Below, piece by piece: positions 17,227-25,014 of a stretch of DNA of 64,000 nt. The notes under the pieces are model-generated. The model was given only the letters and a program-made list of their open reading frames with translations, did no database searches and had not been told where the DNA came from. Source of the DNA: Sphingomonas aracearum (GTDB taxonomy: Bacteria; Pseudomonadota; Alphaproteobacteria; Sphingomonadales; Sphingomonadaceae); contig NZ_QQNB01000001.1 in NCBI RefSeq assembly GCF_003345355.1, forward strand, positions 806,001-870,000, read 5' to 3'. The first letter of the stretch is position 1. Each line of letters starts with the position of its first letter. A program made the position numbers and the translations under genes.

Positions 17227-18582
17227 TTAAGCGGCGACCTTTGCCACGAAGTCCCCGGCGCTGTTCTTCAGCGTGCCTAGACGCCCATCCAGTGCATCGA
17301 AGCCTTGGCCGACCGCCTCGATCTCGGTGGCGACGCCTTCGGTGTCCTCGCGGATCGCCGCGATGGTGTTGCTCATCGAATCCGCCGCCAGCGCGGTTTC
17401 GTCCACTGCCGCGGTGATCGCCGTTACGGTCTGCGCCTGCGCCTCCATGGCATAACGGATGCGCTGCGCCGATTCCTGCACCTCGGCGACCGTCGCCTTG
17501 ATGCCCGCATTGGTTTCCACCGTGCCGCGCGTGGCCGACTGGATCGCCGCGATCTTGGCAGCGATATCGTCGGTGGCCCTTGCGGTCTGGCTGGCGAGGC
17601 TCTTCACCTCCTGCGCCACCACGGCAAAGCCGCGGCCCGCATCGCCGGCCCGCGCCGCCTCGATCGTGGCGTTCAGCGCCAGCAGGTTCGTCTGCCCGGC
17701 AATGTCACGGATCAGGCCCAGGATCGATTCGATCGACTTGGCATGGTCGCTCAGGGCCTCGCTCATGCCCACCGCCTGCCCCGCCTGGTCGCTGGCGCGG
17801 TTGGCGATCTCGGCCGCCACCTCCACTTCGCCCCGCGCATCCTCGATCGCGCGGATCAGCCCCGCCGCGGTTTGCGCCGCCTCGCGCATCGCCACCGCCG
17901 ACTGTTCGGCGGCGGCCGCGACCTCGCTGGTCTTGCCCAGCATGCCGCGCGCCGCGTTGGACGTGCGCACCGATTGATCGCGCAGGCTGCCCGATTCCTG
18001 CGTCGCATTCTCCACCGCCGCCGCGATGTCCTCGCGAAAGGCCACGGCCAGCCGGTCGCGCTCGCCGCGCGAGGCCCGCCCGCGCAGCGCGTTGAAGATC
18101 TCCACCGTGATGTCGTTTTCCAGCCCGGTCAGCCGCATCAGCGTGTCGATCATCGTCGCCAGCCGCGGGTCGTCGCTCTTCAGGCGGCCGAGCAGGATAT
18201 CGAGCGCCGCCCGGTCGCTGGCGCAGGTCATGGACAGGAGCGCCATGGTCGACACGCCCGCCTGATAGCCGGCGGTGACCGAACGCTCCATTGACTCCAC
18301 CCAGGCGCGGCCGGTCACGTCGCAGAAGCGGTTGCGCAGATAGGCGATGCCCAGTTCCACCATGCGCGGTTCGTCATGCGGCTGCCAGTCGCGCACGCCG
18401 GGGGCGGCGCGGCGCCATTGATGCCAGAACGCCATGGCGATCTTGCCCGCTTCCGGCTCGATCACCGTCCACACGTCGCGGGCGGCGCCTTGCAGCGTGC
18501 CGTCGAAATCGAACGCCCTCAGCCGGGTGCCGAGATCGATCTTGGCCGCGATGGTGCCGCTGGCAGGCAGGTCAGAAGGCAA
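17227..18582 (-). CDS. Soluble globin-coupled methyl-accepting chemotaxis protein (copy 2)
   Basis: This 451-residue protein has the same architecture as the downstream copy: an N-terminal protoglobin-like sensor ([26 protein letters not shown]) and a C-terminal MCP module, without membrane segments. The sensor halves have diverged strongly while the signalling halves are nearly identical, so the two probably sense different ligands but feed the same cytoplasmic chemoreceptor array. The helix equivalent to the haem-ligand helix reads [14 protein letters not shown], again with Tyr where HemAT has His. It is the first gene of the pair. No che genes are in the window. Confidence 0.85.
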   Translation of the reverse strand: MPSDLPASGTIAAKIDLGTRLRAFDFDGTLQGAARDVWTVIEPEAGKIAMAFWHQWRRAAPGVRDWQPHDEPRMVELGIAYLRNRFCDVTGRAWVESMERSVTAGYQAGVSTMALLSMTCASDRAALDILLGRLKSDDPRLATMIDTLMRLTGLENDITVEIFNALRGRASRGERDRLAVAFREDIAAAVENATQESGSLRDQSVRTSNAARGMLGKTSEVAAAAEQSAVAMREAAQTAAGLIRAIEDARGEVEVAAEIANRASDQAGQAVGMSEALSDHAKSIESILGLIRDIAGQTNLLALNATIEAARAGDAGRGFAVVAQEVKSLASQTARATDDIAAKIAAIQSATRGTVETNAGIKATVAEVQESAQRIRYAMEAQAQTVTAITAAVDETALAADSMSNTIAAIREDTEGVATEIEAVGQGFDALDGRLGTLKNSAGDFVAKVAA

Positions 18583-18704
18583 GGCGGAAGCTCCCTGTTG
18601 TAGACCGTTCCGGGCCCCACCGGCCGGCTGTCTGGCACTTGCGGTAACCGCGTGCTGGTTAAGGCCGGGTTAGTGAACGGCCATGGTGCGTTGCCGCGAT
18701 GCAC

Positions 18705-18733
18705 CTTGCATCATGCCGCCCGGGCGATAATAG
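18705..18733 (+). promoter_or_regulatory. Possible sdh promoter
   Basis: CTTGCA at 18705-18710 and TAATAG at 18728-18733 are separated by 17 bases and lie 54 bases before the proposed sdhC start. This is a plausible vegetative sigma-factor promoter for sdhCDA. The match is imperfect and no other candidate in the 204-base gap is better. Confidence 0.35.
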
Positions 18734-18786
18734 GTCGCCATTCCGCCTGCTTTTTCAGCCCTGTCGCTTCAGCAAGGATCCACGCC

Positions 18787-19194
18787 TTGGCCAGCCGCCC
18801 GATCAATCGACCGCTCAGTCCCCATCTGCAGATCTGGCGCTGGGGGCCGCACATGCTGGTCTCGATCCTGCACCGCGCCACCGGCACCGCCATGGCACTG
18901 GGCGGCACCGTGGGCCTCGTCTGGTGGCTCGCCGCACAGGCCGCCGGGCCGGAGGCCTATGCCACCTGGCTGTGGTTCTTCCGCGAGCTGGCCGGCGGGG
19001 CGATCGGCTATGTGGTGGCGATCGGGCTGAGCTGGGCGTTCTTCCAGCACATGTCGACAGGCGTGCGCCACTGGATCCTGGACGTGGGCGCCGGCTACGA
19101 GCTGAAGACCAACAAGACCGGCGCGATGGCGACGATGGTCGTGTCCGTTGTGCTCACCGCCGTGTTCTGGGCCTATATCCTGGGGGTGAAGTGA
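18787..19194 (+). CDS. sdhC: Succinate dehydrogenase cytochrome b556 subunit
   Basis: The 135-residue membrane anchor of complex II has three hydrophobic helices and the haem-b motif SILHRATG; a second histidine cluster is in FFQHMSTGVRHW. I chose the TTG at 18787 because it gives the family N-terminus ASRPINRPLSPHLQIWRWG and has an AAGGA ribosome site nine bases before it. The in-frame ATG at 18652 adds 45 unrelated residues. The stop overlaps sdhD by one base. It anchors SdhAB and passes electrons to quinone. Confidence 0.9.
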   Translation: MASRPINRPLSPHLQIWRWGPHMLVSILHRATGTAMALGGTVGLVWWLAAQAAGPEAYATWLWFFRELAGGAIGYVVAIGLSWAFFQHMSTGVRHWILDVGAGYELKTNKTGAMATMVVSVVLTAVFWAYILGVK

Positions 19195-19589
19195 TGGGAC
19201 GCGGAACCGCGATCGGCCGCGTGCGCGGCCTGGGCAGCGCCAAGCACGGCGCGCACCATTGGTGGCGCCAGCGCCTCACCTCGGCGTCGAACTTCTTCCT
19301 CATGGGCTGGTTCATGCTCTCGCTCGCGCGCCTGCCCGCGCTCGATTATGCCGGCGTCCATGCCTGGCTCGGCTCCATGTGGGTGGCGGTGCCGCTCGTG
19401 CTGCTGGTGATCTCGGTCTTCTACCATTTCCGCCTGGGGCTTCAGGTGGTGATCGAGGACTATCAGCATGACGAGAGCCGCACCGTGCTGATGATCCTCT
19501 TGAACTTCTTTGCGGTCGGCATGGGTGCCATCGCGATCTTCTCCATCCTCAAGATCGCCTTCACGGCGACCACCGGAGCCGCGGCATAA
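19194..19589 (+). CDS. sdhD: Succinate dehydrogenase hydrophobic membrane anchor
   Basis: The 131-residue protein has three membrane helices (about residues 30-50, 60-82 and 100-125) and the conserved segments [17 protein letters not shown] and VVIEDYQHD of alphaproteobacterial SdhD, the latter lining the quinone and haem site. The start overlaps the sdhC stop (TGATG) and the stop overlaps the sdhA start (TAATG), a translationally coupled operon. It forms the membrane part of complex II with SdhC. Confidence 0.93.
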   Translation: MGRGTAIGRVRGLGSAKHGAHHWWRQRLTSASNFFLMGWFMLSLARLPALDYAGVHAWLGSMWVAVPLVLLVISVFYHFRLGLQVVIEDYQHDESRTVLMILLNFFAVGMGAIAIFSILKIAFTATTGAAA

Positions 19590-21391
19590 TGGCTGAAGCC
19601 TACAAGATCATCGACCACACCTATGACGCGGTGGTCGTCGGCGCGGGCGGTTCGGGCCTGCGCGCCACCATGGGCATCGCCGAGACGGGCCTGAAGACCG
19701 CCTGCATCACCAAGGTGTTCCCCACCCGCAGCCACACGGTGGCGGCGCAGGGCGGCATCGCCGCGTCGCTCGGCAACAACTCGCCGGACCACTGGTCCTG
19801 GCACATGTTCGATACCGTGAAGGGTTCCGACTGGCTGGGCGACCAGGACGCGATCGAATACATGGTGCGCGAGGCGCCGCAGGCGGTGATCGAGCTCGAG
19901 CACGCGGGCGTGCCGTTCAGCCGCAACGAGGACGGCACCATCTACCAGCGCCCGTTCGGCGGCCACATGCAGAACATGGGCGAAGGCCCGCCGGTGCAGC
20001 GCACCTGCGCCGCCGCCGACCGCACCGGCCACGCCATGCTCCACGCGCTCTACCAGCAGTCGCTGAAGTATGACGCGACCTTCTACGTCGAATATTTCGC
20101 GCTCGATCTCATCATGGAGAACGGCGAGTGCCGGGGCGTGATCGCGCTCTGCATGGAGGACGGCTCGATCCACCGCTTCCGCAGCCATGCCGTGGTGCTG
20201 GCGACCGGCGGGTACGGCCGCGTCTACCAGTCCGCCACGTCGGCGCATACCTGCACCGGTGACGGCAACGCCATGGTGCTGCGCGCCGGCCTGCCGCTGC
20301 AGGACATGGAATTCGTGCAGTTCCACCCCACCGGCATCTACGGTGCGGGCGTGCTCATCACCGAAGGAGCCCGCGGCGAAGGCGGCTACCTCACCAATTC
20401 CGAAGGGGAGCGCTTCATGGAGCGCTACGCCCCCTCCGCCAAGGACCTGGCGTCGCGCGACGTGGTCGCCCGCTCGATGGCGATGGAGATCCGCGAAGGC
20501 CGCGGCGTGGGCAAGGAGAAGGACCATATCTTCCTTCACCTCGACCATATCGATCCCAAGGTGCTGCACGAGCGCCTGCCCGGCATCACCGAGACCGGCA
20601 AGGTCTTCGCCGGCGTCGACCTCACGCGCCAGCCGCTGCCCGTGGTGCCCACCGTCCACTACAACATGGGCGGCATCCCGTGTAACTATCACGGCGAGGT
20701 CGTGCGCCTGAAGGACGGCGATCCCGACAGCATCGTGCCCGGCCTGTATGCCGTCGGCGAGGCCGCCTGCGTGTCCGTCCACGGCGCCAACCGCCTCGGC
20801 TCGAACTCGCTGATCGACCTCGTGGTGTTCGGCCGCGCCACCGGCCTGCGCCTGAAGGAAACGCTGAAGCAGAACACGCCGCACAATCCGCTGCCCAAGG
20901 GCTCGGAGGAGCTGGCGCTTTCCCGCCTGGACCATTTCCGCAATGCGAAGGGCAGCCTCCCGACGGCGAAGATCCGCGCCGACATGCAGCGCACCATGCA
21001 GCGCCACTGCGCCGTGTTCCGCGACACCGCGCTCCTCAACGAGGGCGTGGAGCACATGAAGCAGGTCTATGCTTCGTTGGCGGACGTCGGCATCACCGAC
21101 CGCTCGCTCATCTGGAACACCGACCTGGTCGAGACGCTGGAGCTCGACAATCTCCTCGCGCAGGGCATGGTGACGATCCAGAGCGCCGCCAACCGCAAGG
21201 AATCGCGCGGCGCGCACATGCACGAGGACTTCCCCGAGCGAAACGACGCCGAGTGGATGAAGCACACCACCTCCACCTTCACCGGCTGGGGCGGCACCGG
21301 CGGCGCGGTGGACATCGGCTACCGCCCGGTCCACGACTATACGCTCACCGACGACGTCGACTATATCAAGCCCAAGAAGCGGGTGTACTAA
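19589..21391 (+). CDS. sdhA: Succinate dehydrogenase flavoprotein subunit
   Basis: The 600-residue catalytic subunit oxidises succinate to fumarate with covalent FAD. The dinucleotide motif [11 protein letters not shown] is near residue 14, and the FAD-attachment segment [16 protein letters not shown] carries the histidine. The active-site region [11 protein letters not shown] and the C-terminal [15 protein letters not shown] are typical. Length is normal. Unusually, sdhB does not follow: it lies 7.7 kb downstream, beyond the carotenoid genes. A GC-rich hairpin 11 bases after the stop may end the sdhCDA transcript. Confidence 0.97.
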   Translation: MAEAYKIIDHTYDAVVVGAGGSGLRATMGIAETGLKTACITKVFPTRSHTVAAQGGIAASLGNNSPDHWSWHMFDTVKGSDWLGDQDAIEYMVREAPQAVIELEHAGVPFSRNEDGTIYQRPFGGHMQNMGEGPPVQRTCAAADRTGHAMLHALYQQSLKYDATFYVEYFALDLIMENGECRGVIALCMEDGSIHRFRSHAVVLATGGYGRVYQSATSAHTCTGDGNAMVLRAGLPLQDMEFVQFHPTGIYGAGVLITEGARGEGGYLTNSEGERFMERYAPSAKDLASRDVVARSMAMEIREGRGVGKEKDHIFLHLDHIDPKVLHERLPGITETGKVFAGVDLTRQPLPVVPTVHYNMGGIPCNYHGEVVRLKDGDPDSIVPGLYAVGEAACVSVHGANRLGSNSLIDLVVFGRATGLRLKETLKQNTPHNPLPKGSEELALSRLDHFRNAKGSLPTAKIRADMQRTMQRHCAVFRDTALLNEGVEHMKQVYASLADVGITDRSLIWNTDLVETLELDNLLAQGMVTIQSAANRKESRGAHMHEDFPERNDAEWMKHTTSTFTGWGGTGGAVDIGYRPVHDYTLTDDVDYIKPKKRVY

Positions 21392-21402
21392 GCGCCGCGC
21401 AA

Positions 21403-21424
21403 GGCCGAGCCTGACGGCTCGGCC
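21403..21424 (+). terminator. Hairpin after sdhA
   Basis: GGCCGAGCC (21403-21411) and GGCTCGGCC (21416-21424) form a perfect nine-base stem with a TGAC loop, 11 bases after the sdhA stop. There is no T-run, so termination would be intrinsic-weak or Rho-assisted. A second perfect stem, GTCATGGGC/GCCCATGAC, follows at 21470-21490. Confidence 0.5.
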
Positions 21425-21567
21425 GCGCTTGGCGGCGCTCCGGCCGGCGCCGCGATAGCGGCGACCGACGTCATGGGCTCCGCCCATGACGCACTTCAGT
21501 GCGCCCCGACGATCGCGCCCGCACCTCAGCCCGACAAAGACGGTCAGCTGCGCAAGTAGCGCGATCC

Positions 21568-21791
21568 GTTCACGCGAAACCGCGAAGACGCGAAGAAGGT
21601 TGTTCGCGCGGAGGCGCGGAGGCGCAGAGGCGCAGAGAAGGAGAGAGAGGAGTCGACGCGCAAAGCTCGTCAGTAATCCCGTTAGACGGCCACCCGCTCC
21701 CCTCAAGCGCACCCTCCTCCGCGCCTCCGCGCCTCCGCGTGAACCCTATTCTTCTGCCTTCTCTTCGCGTCTTCGCGTCTTCGCGTGAACC
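21568..21791. repeat. Inverted repeat of 'CGCGAAGACGCGAAG' family
   Basis: The left arm (21568-21650) contains TTCACGCGAAACCGCGAAG, a short direct repeat GGAGGCGCGGAGGCGCAGAG and further purine-rich DNA. The right arm (21711-21791) is the reverse: CGCCTCCGCGCCTCCGCGTG then TCTTCGCGTCTTCGCGTCTT. The arms flank about 60 bases. It looks like a miniature repeat element inside the sdhA-crtX gap. Confidence 0.75.
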
Positions 21792-21803
21792 AACCCTTCT
21801 CCC

Positions 21804-21909
21804 TGTTCCCCGGCGAAGGCCGGGGCCCAGTTGGGATGGCCGGAGTGATAGCGCGGCGACCCCCAACCACCCGCCCCCAACTGGACCCCGGCCTCCGCCG
21901 GGGAACAAG
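21804..21909. repeat. REP doublet, 'TTCCCCGGCGAAGGCCGGGG' family
   Basis: The left unit (21804-21835) reads TGTTCCCCGGCGAAGGCCGG then GGCCCAGTTGGGA. The right unit (21875-21909) is its inverted copy (CCCAACTGGACCCCGGCC then TCCGCCGGGGAACA). The same doublet occurs at 38541-38644 and, split around a GIY-YIG gene, at 32908-33287. A single unit is near 12353. Confidence 0.85.
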
Positions 21910-21913
21910 GGCC

Positions 21914-21941
21914 TTGACACAACGAACCCATATGGCTATAC
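21914..21941 (+). promoter_or_regulatory. Strong sigma-70-like promoter in the sdhA-crtX gap
   Basis: A perfect TTGACA lies at 21914-21919 and CTATAC at 21936-21941 with a 16-base spacer, next to the end of a REP unit. A perfect nine-base hairpin starts at 21943, right where a transcript would begin. No protein gene starts for another 600 bases, so the promoter most likely drives a non-coding RNA. Confidence 0.6.
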
Positions 21942-21942
21942 G

Positions 21943-22280
21943 CCGCCGCAGTTCAGAACCGCGGTAAGGGCCTGCGGCGGGGTTGGACGAAAGCAGCCGG
22001 TGGTGGTGCCGTCACAAGCACCATGCCCGGCGATCGACCGGCGCGGAGCCATCCGGGACTAAAGTCGGATGTCCGTTCATCAGGGTCGGGGAAGGTTTGA
22101 AGACGTCCGGAGGGACGGGCTGGCTAGGTGAGAGCAGCCAGACCATCCCTCCATGCCAGAGCCGGTGCGGCAGAGTACCGGGGGCGTCGCCGATACCCGG
22201 CAGACACAAGAAGTCTCGACGCTTCGTAGTTACAGCGAGTGTCTCAAAAGTCGTCGAGCCCCGGGTGCAAAACCGTGGCT
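21943..22280 (+). ncRNA. Candidate structured RNA of unknown class
   Basis: No convincing protein is encoded, but the stretch is rich in exact base-pairing. CCGCCGCAG at 21943-21951 pairs with CTGCGGCGG at 21972-21980. GGAGGGA at 22109-22115 pairs with TCCCTCC at 22146-22152, enclosing CTGGCT/AGCCAG at 22120-22125 and 22136-22141. CTCGACG (about 22215-22221) pairs with CGTCGAG (about 22251-22258), while AGACAC (about 22203-22208) can pair with GTGTCT (about 22239-22244), which would make a pseudoknot. A strong promoter precedes it. It lacks the hallmark sequences of RNase P, tmRNA and SRP RNA. The 3' end is a guess. It could be the RNA part of a decayed mobile element. Confidence 0.45.
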
Positions 22281-22351
22281 AGGACGCGCCGGTCGATCCC
22301 TTTCCCTCGTGTTCACGGGCCGCGTACACGCGCGCCCGCTATTCGTCGTTC

Positions 22352-22416
22352 GATCCTCCCCGCTCCGCGGGGAGGGGGACCAGCCGCAAGGCTGGTGGAG
22401 GGGCGTCCCCGCAAGC
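22352..22416. repeat. Single REP unit, 'TCCTCCCC...GGGGAGG' family
   Basis: GATCCTCCCCGCTCCGCGGGG then AGGGGGACCAGCCGC and GGCTGGTGGAGGGGCG match the left unit of the doublet at 14954-15087. It lies between the RNA candidate and crtX; the remaining ~160 bases to crtX show nothing recognisable. Confidence 0.7.
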
Positions 22417-22575
22417 GACCCCGCTCGTACCTGCAACCTCGAAAACGTCTGCCTGTTCCCAACAGTCCGTTCACCGCGCCGCCGACACATCCCTTAATCG
22501 AGCCGTGCCGGGTATAGCTGGCGACGTGCTTTCACCCTTGCGCGCCGAACTTCCGTGCGGTCATGCTCACCCGAA

Positions 22576-23841
22576 ATGCGCGAAAGTGGCTCTCTTGGAA
22601 ACGGCCCGTCGACGGCAGGGCACCTCGCCATCATCACGGCGCCGGTGCCGGGCCATCTCAACCCCGTAGGGGTCCTGGCGAGAGAGCTGGTCGGCCGGGG
22701 CTGGCGCGTGTCCATGGTGCACATGGAGCCGGCGCGGCATTTCGTGACCGACCCCGCACTCGGCTTTTCGCCCCTGCCAGGCGGGACGAAGGCGGTGTTC
22801 GACGCGTATCTGGCGGCGCTGGTGGACCCGAACGGACCCGTTCGGCTGAACCGGATGATCCGCGCCACGGCCGCGATGACGGATCGCCTGCTGGCCGAAG
22901 CGCCGGCGGTGCTGGAGCGGATCGGCGCCACGGCGGTGCTGACCGATGCGGTCGAGCCCGCCGGGGCGCTGATCGCCCGGAAGCTTGGCCTGCCGCATGC
23001 CGTCGCGGTCACCGGCCTGCCGCTGCTGGGGGAGGCCGACGTGCCGCCGCCCTTTCTCGGCTGGCGCTATCGCCCCGACGCCTTGGGCAGGTTCCGGAAC
23101 CGGGGCGGCTATGCGGTGACCGACTGGCTGATGCGGCCGGTCGCGCACGTGCTGGAGGCGCACCGGCGCGAATGGGGCCTCGCCGCGCCGGGCGAGCCGC
23201 CCCGCGTGCAGGTCGCGCAATGCCCGCAGGGGCTGGATTACCCGCGCCGCGCCTTGCCGCCGACGTTCCGCTACGGCTCGCCCTGGCGGTCGGGGGAGGC
23301 GGAGGGGCCGCCCCTGCCCGACGATGGCCGGCCGCTCGTCTTCTGCTCGCTGGGCACGCTCCAGGGCTCGCGCCGGGCGTTGTTCGCGACCATGGCGCAG
23401 GCCTGCGCGATGATCGGCGCGCGGGCGGTGATCGGCCATGGCGGCGGCCTGTCGCGGGAGGAGGAAGCCGCCCTGCCCGGCGATCCGCTGGTGCGCGCCT
23501 TCTGGCCGCAGGCGGCGGTGCTGCGCCGGTGCGCCGCGACGATCTTGCATGGCGGCTTCAACTCGGTGCTCGATGCGCTGGCGGCAGGCGTGCCGATCGT
23601 GGCGCTGCCGATCGGCTTCGAGCAACCGGCAACCGCCGCCCGGCTCGTTCGCATCGGGGCGGGCCGCACGCTGTCCCCGCGACGGCTGAGCGCGCGAACG
23701 CTGGCGGACGCGTTGCGGGAGGTTATCGACCGGCCGGGCTACGCCCGGGCCGCGCATGGCCTCGCCGCCGAGATCGCCGCCGGGGGTGGCGCAGCCGGCG
23801 CAGCGGCCGCCATCACCGCCGCGCTAGCGTCTCCCGCCTGA
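22576..23841 (+). CDS. crtX: Zeaxanthin glucosyltransferase-like glycosyltransferase
   Basis: The 421-residue GT1/MGT-type glycosyltransferase opens with ITAPVPGHLNPVGVLARELVGRG, the acceptor-side loop, and has the UDP-sugar signature late in the protein (HGGFNSVLDALAAGVPIVALPIGFEQ, split by family convention). CrtX transfers glucose from UDP-glucose to hydroxylated carotenoids. Clustering with crtW and crtZ supports this over a general macrolide-type transferase. The start is uncertain: ATG 22576 or GTG 22555, neither with a clear ribosome site. Its 3' end overlaps the convergent crtW by 29 bases. The acceptor could be zeaxanthin or a more oxidised derivative. Confidence 0.8.
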   Translation: MRESGSLGNGPSTAGHLAIITAPVPGHLNPVGVLARELVGRGWRVSMVHMEPARHFVTDPALGFSPLPGGTKAVFDAYLAALVDPNGPVRLNRMIRATAAMTDRLLAEAPAVLERIGATAVLTDAVEPAGALIARKLGLPHAVAVTGLPLLGEADVPPPFLGWRYRPDALGRFRNRGGYAVTDWLMRPVAHVLEAHRREWGLAAPGEPPRVQVAQCPQGLDYPRRALPPTFRYGSPWRSGEAEGPPLPDDGRPLVFCSLGTLQGSRRALFATMAQACAMIGARAVIGHGGGLSREEEAALPGDPLVRAFWPQAAVLRRCAATILHGGFNSVLDALAAGVPIVALPIGFEQPATAARLVRIGAGRTLSPRRLSARTLADALREVIDRPGYARAAHGLAAEIAAGGGAAGAAAAITAALASPA

Positions 23842-24550
23842 ACGCCGGCAGCCGCCACCACGGCGTGCCCGGGCTGAGATGATGCTCGTGGTGATAGGCG
23901 CCGAAGTGAAAGCAGGTCATCAGCGACAGGAGCGGCCTGAGCGTGCTGCTGCGAGCATTGTGCGCATCGGCGAAGGGCCGGTCGTCATGGCGGTGCGGCA
24001 GATAGGTGCCGAACACGAACAATTGTCCCAGCGCCAGCAGAGCGGGGATCGCCCAGAAGATCACGATGTTGAGAAGCGAAGCGCCCAGCAGCAGGTAGAC
24101 GATCGCCGCGGCGGTGATCCGCGCGATCTGTCCATGCGTATAGTAATTGCGGAAGAAGGCCCCGAACCACGGCAGCGCCCGCCTCGGCGCGCCGGCATGA
24201 AAGTCGGGATCGCTCGTCGTTCCGGGGGCGGCGTGGTGCGCGTGATGCTTGGGCAGCAGCGCGCCGTAGGACAGGCCGGCATAGGCGCCCAGGCACAGCG
24301 TCCCCACCATCCTGTTCAGCCGCGGCCGTCCCGGCGCCAGCGAGCCATGCATGCAATCGTGCGCGATGATGAACAGCCCGGTGCTCAACCAGGCCTGCGC
24401 GAGGACGACGACCGGCGCCAGCAGCGCGGAAACGGGGCTCCACCGCCAGAAGAAGATGCCGCCGACATGCACCGCCGCCCACGCGCCGCCGATCGCCGCG
24501 GCCAGCACCAGGCCATGCCGCGCATCGCCCCCGTGCCGTTCCCGGCTCAT
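23813..24550 (-). CDS. crtW: Beta-carotene ketolase
   Basis: The 245-residue membrane-bound di-iron oxygenase adds 4-keto groups to beta-ionone rings. The histidine boxes are HDCMH (residues 64-68), HHAHH (102-106) and a C-terminal YHHEHH. Several hydrophobic helices (LAAAIGGAWAAVHVGGIFF, LLGASLLNIVIFWAIPALLAL) fit the fatty-acid-desaturase fold. The start at 24550 overlaps the crtZ stop (ATGA) and gives a family-like N-terminus; the longer frame reads through crtZ. With CrtZ it would give echinenone, canthaxanthin or astaxanthin-type pigments, which crtX could glycosylate. Confidence 0.88.
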   Translation of the reverse strand: MSRERHGGDARHGLVLAAAIGGAWAAVHVGGIFFWRWSPVSALLAPVVVLAQAWLSTGLFIIAHDCMHGSLAPGRPRLNRMVGTLCLGAYAGLSYGALLPKHHAHHAAPGTTSDPDFHAGAPRRALPWFGAFFRNYYTHGQIARITAAAIVYLLLGASLLNIVIFWAIPALLALGQLFVFGTYLPHRHDDRPFADAHNARSSTLRPLLSLMTCFHFGAYHHEHHLSPGTPWWRLPAFRRETLARR

Positions 24551-25014
24551 CGTTCGGCGCGTTCGGCCAGCCGACGTTTGAGCCGGACGGGATCGGGTGC
24601 GAACAGGAAGCCGAAGCTGACGCCGCCTTCCTTGCCCTTCACCGCATGGTGCAGCCGATGCGCCTGGTGCAGCCGCTTGAAATAGCCCCGCCGCGGCACC
24701 CAGCGCAGCCCGAACCTCTGGTGCACCAGCATGTCGTGGACGAAGGCATAGATCGCGCCGTAGACGGTGATGCCGAGCGCGACCCACCAGACCGGCTCCC
24801 AGACGGTGCCGAGGGCGAACAGCGCGATCACGATCACCGCGAAGGTCGCCGCATAGAGGTCGTTGCGCTCGAAGGCGCCCTCGCGCGGCTCGTGGTGGGA
24901 GCGGTGCCAGCCCCAGCCCCAGCCATGCATGACATATTTGTGCGTCGCCCAGGCGAACACTTCCATGAACAGCACCATGGCCAGGACGATCAGCAGTTTC
25001 TCATACCAGGTCAT
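24547..25014 (-). CDS. crtZ: Beta-carotene 3-hydroxylase
   Basis: The 155-residue membrane di-iron hydroxylase adds 3-hydroxyl groups to beta-carotene rings. The histidine cluster HKYVMHG (H25, H30), HRSHHEP (H37, H40, H41), HDMLVHQRFG and HQAHRLHHAVKG is complete. Four hydrophobic stretches are visible. It is translationally coupled to crtW downstream, and its start lies inside the last codons of the upstream PAP2 gene. Length matches bacterial CrtZ. Confidence 0.92.
   Translation of the reverse strand: MTWYEKLLIVLAMVLFMEVFAWATHKYVMHGWGWGWHRSHHEPREGAFERNDLYAATFAVIVIALFALGTVWEPVWWVALGITVYGAIYAFVHDMLVHQRFGLRWVPRRGYFKRLHQAHRLHHAVKGKEGGVSFGFLFAPDPVRLKRRLAERAER

Noticed and set aside
21568..21791. 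CRISPR array from the tandem CGCGAAGACGCGAAG-type units
   Set aside because: The units are short, directly adjacent and inverted between arms, without regular unique spacers.
21943..22280. RNase P, tmRNA or SRP RNA identity for the structured RNA
   Set aside because: The GAGGAAAGTCC-type core of RNase P, the tag reading frame and TTCGA acceptor end of tmRNA, and the GGAAGGAAGCAGC loop of SRP RNA are not present.
22153..22497. Short overlapping ORFs in the sdhA-crtX gap as protein genes
   Set aside because: No ribosome sites, no conserved domains, and they run through REP units; the stem-rich structure favours RNA.
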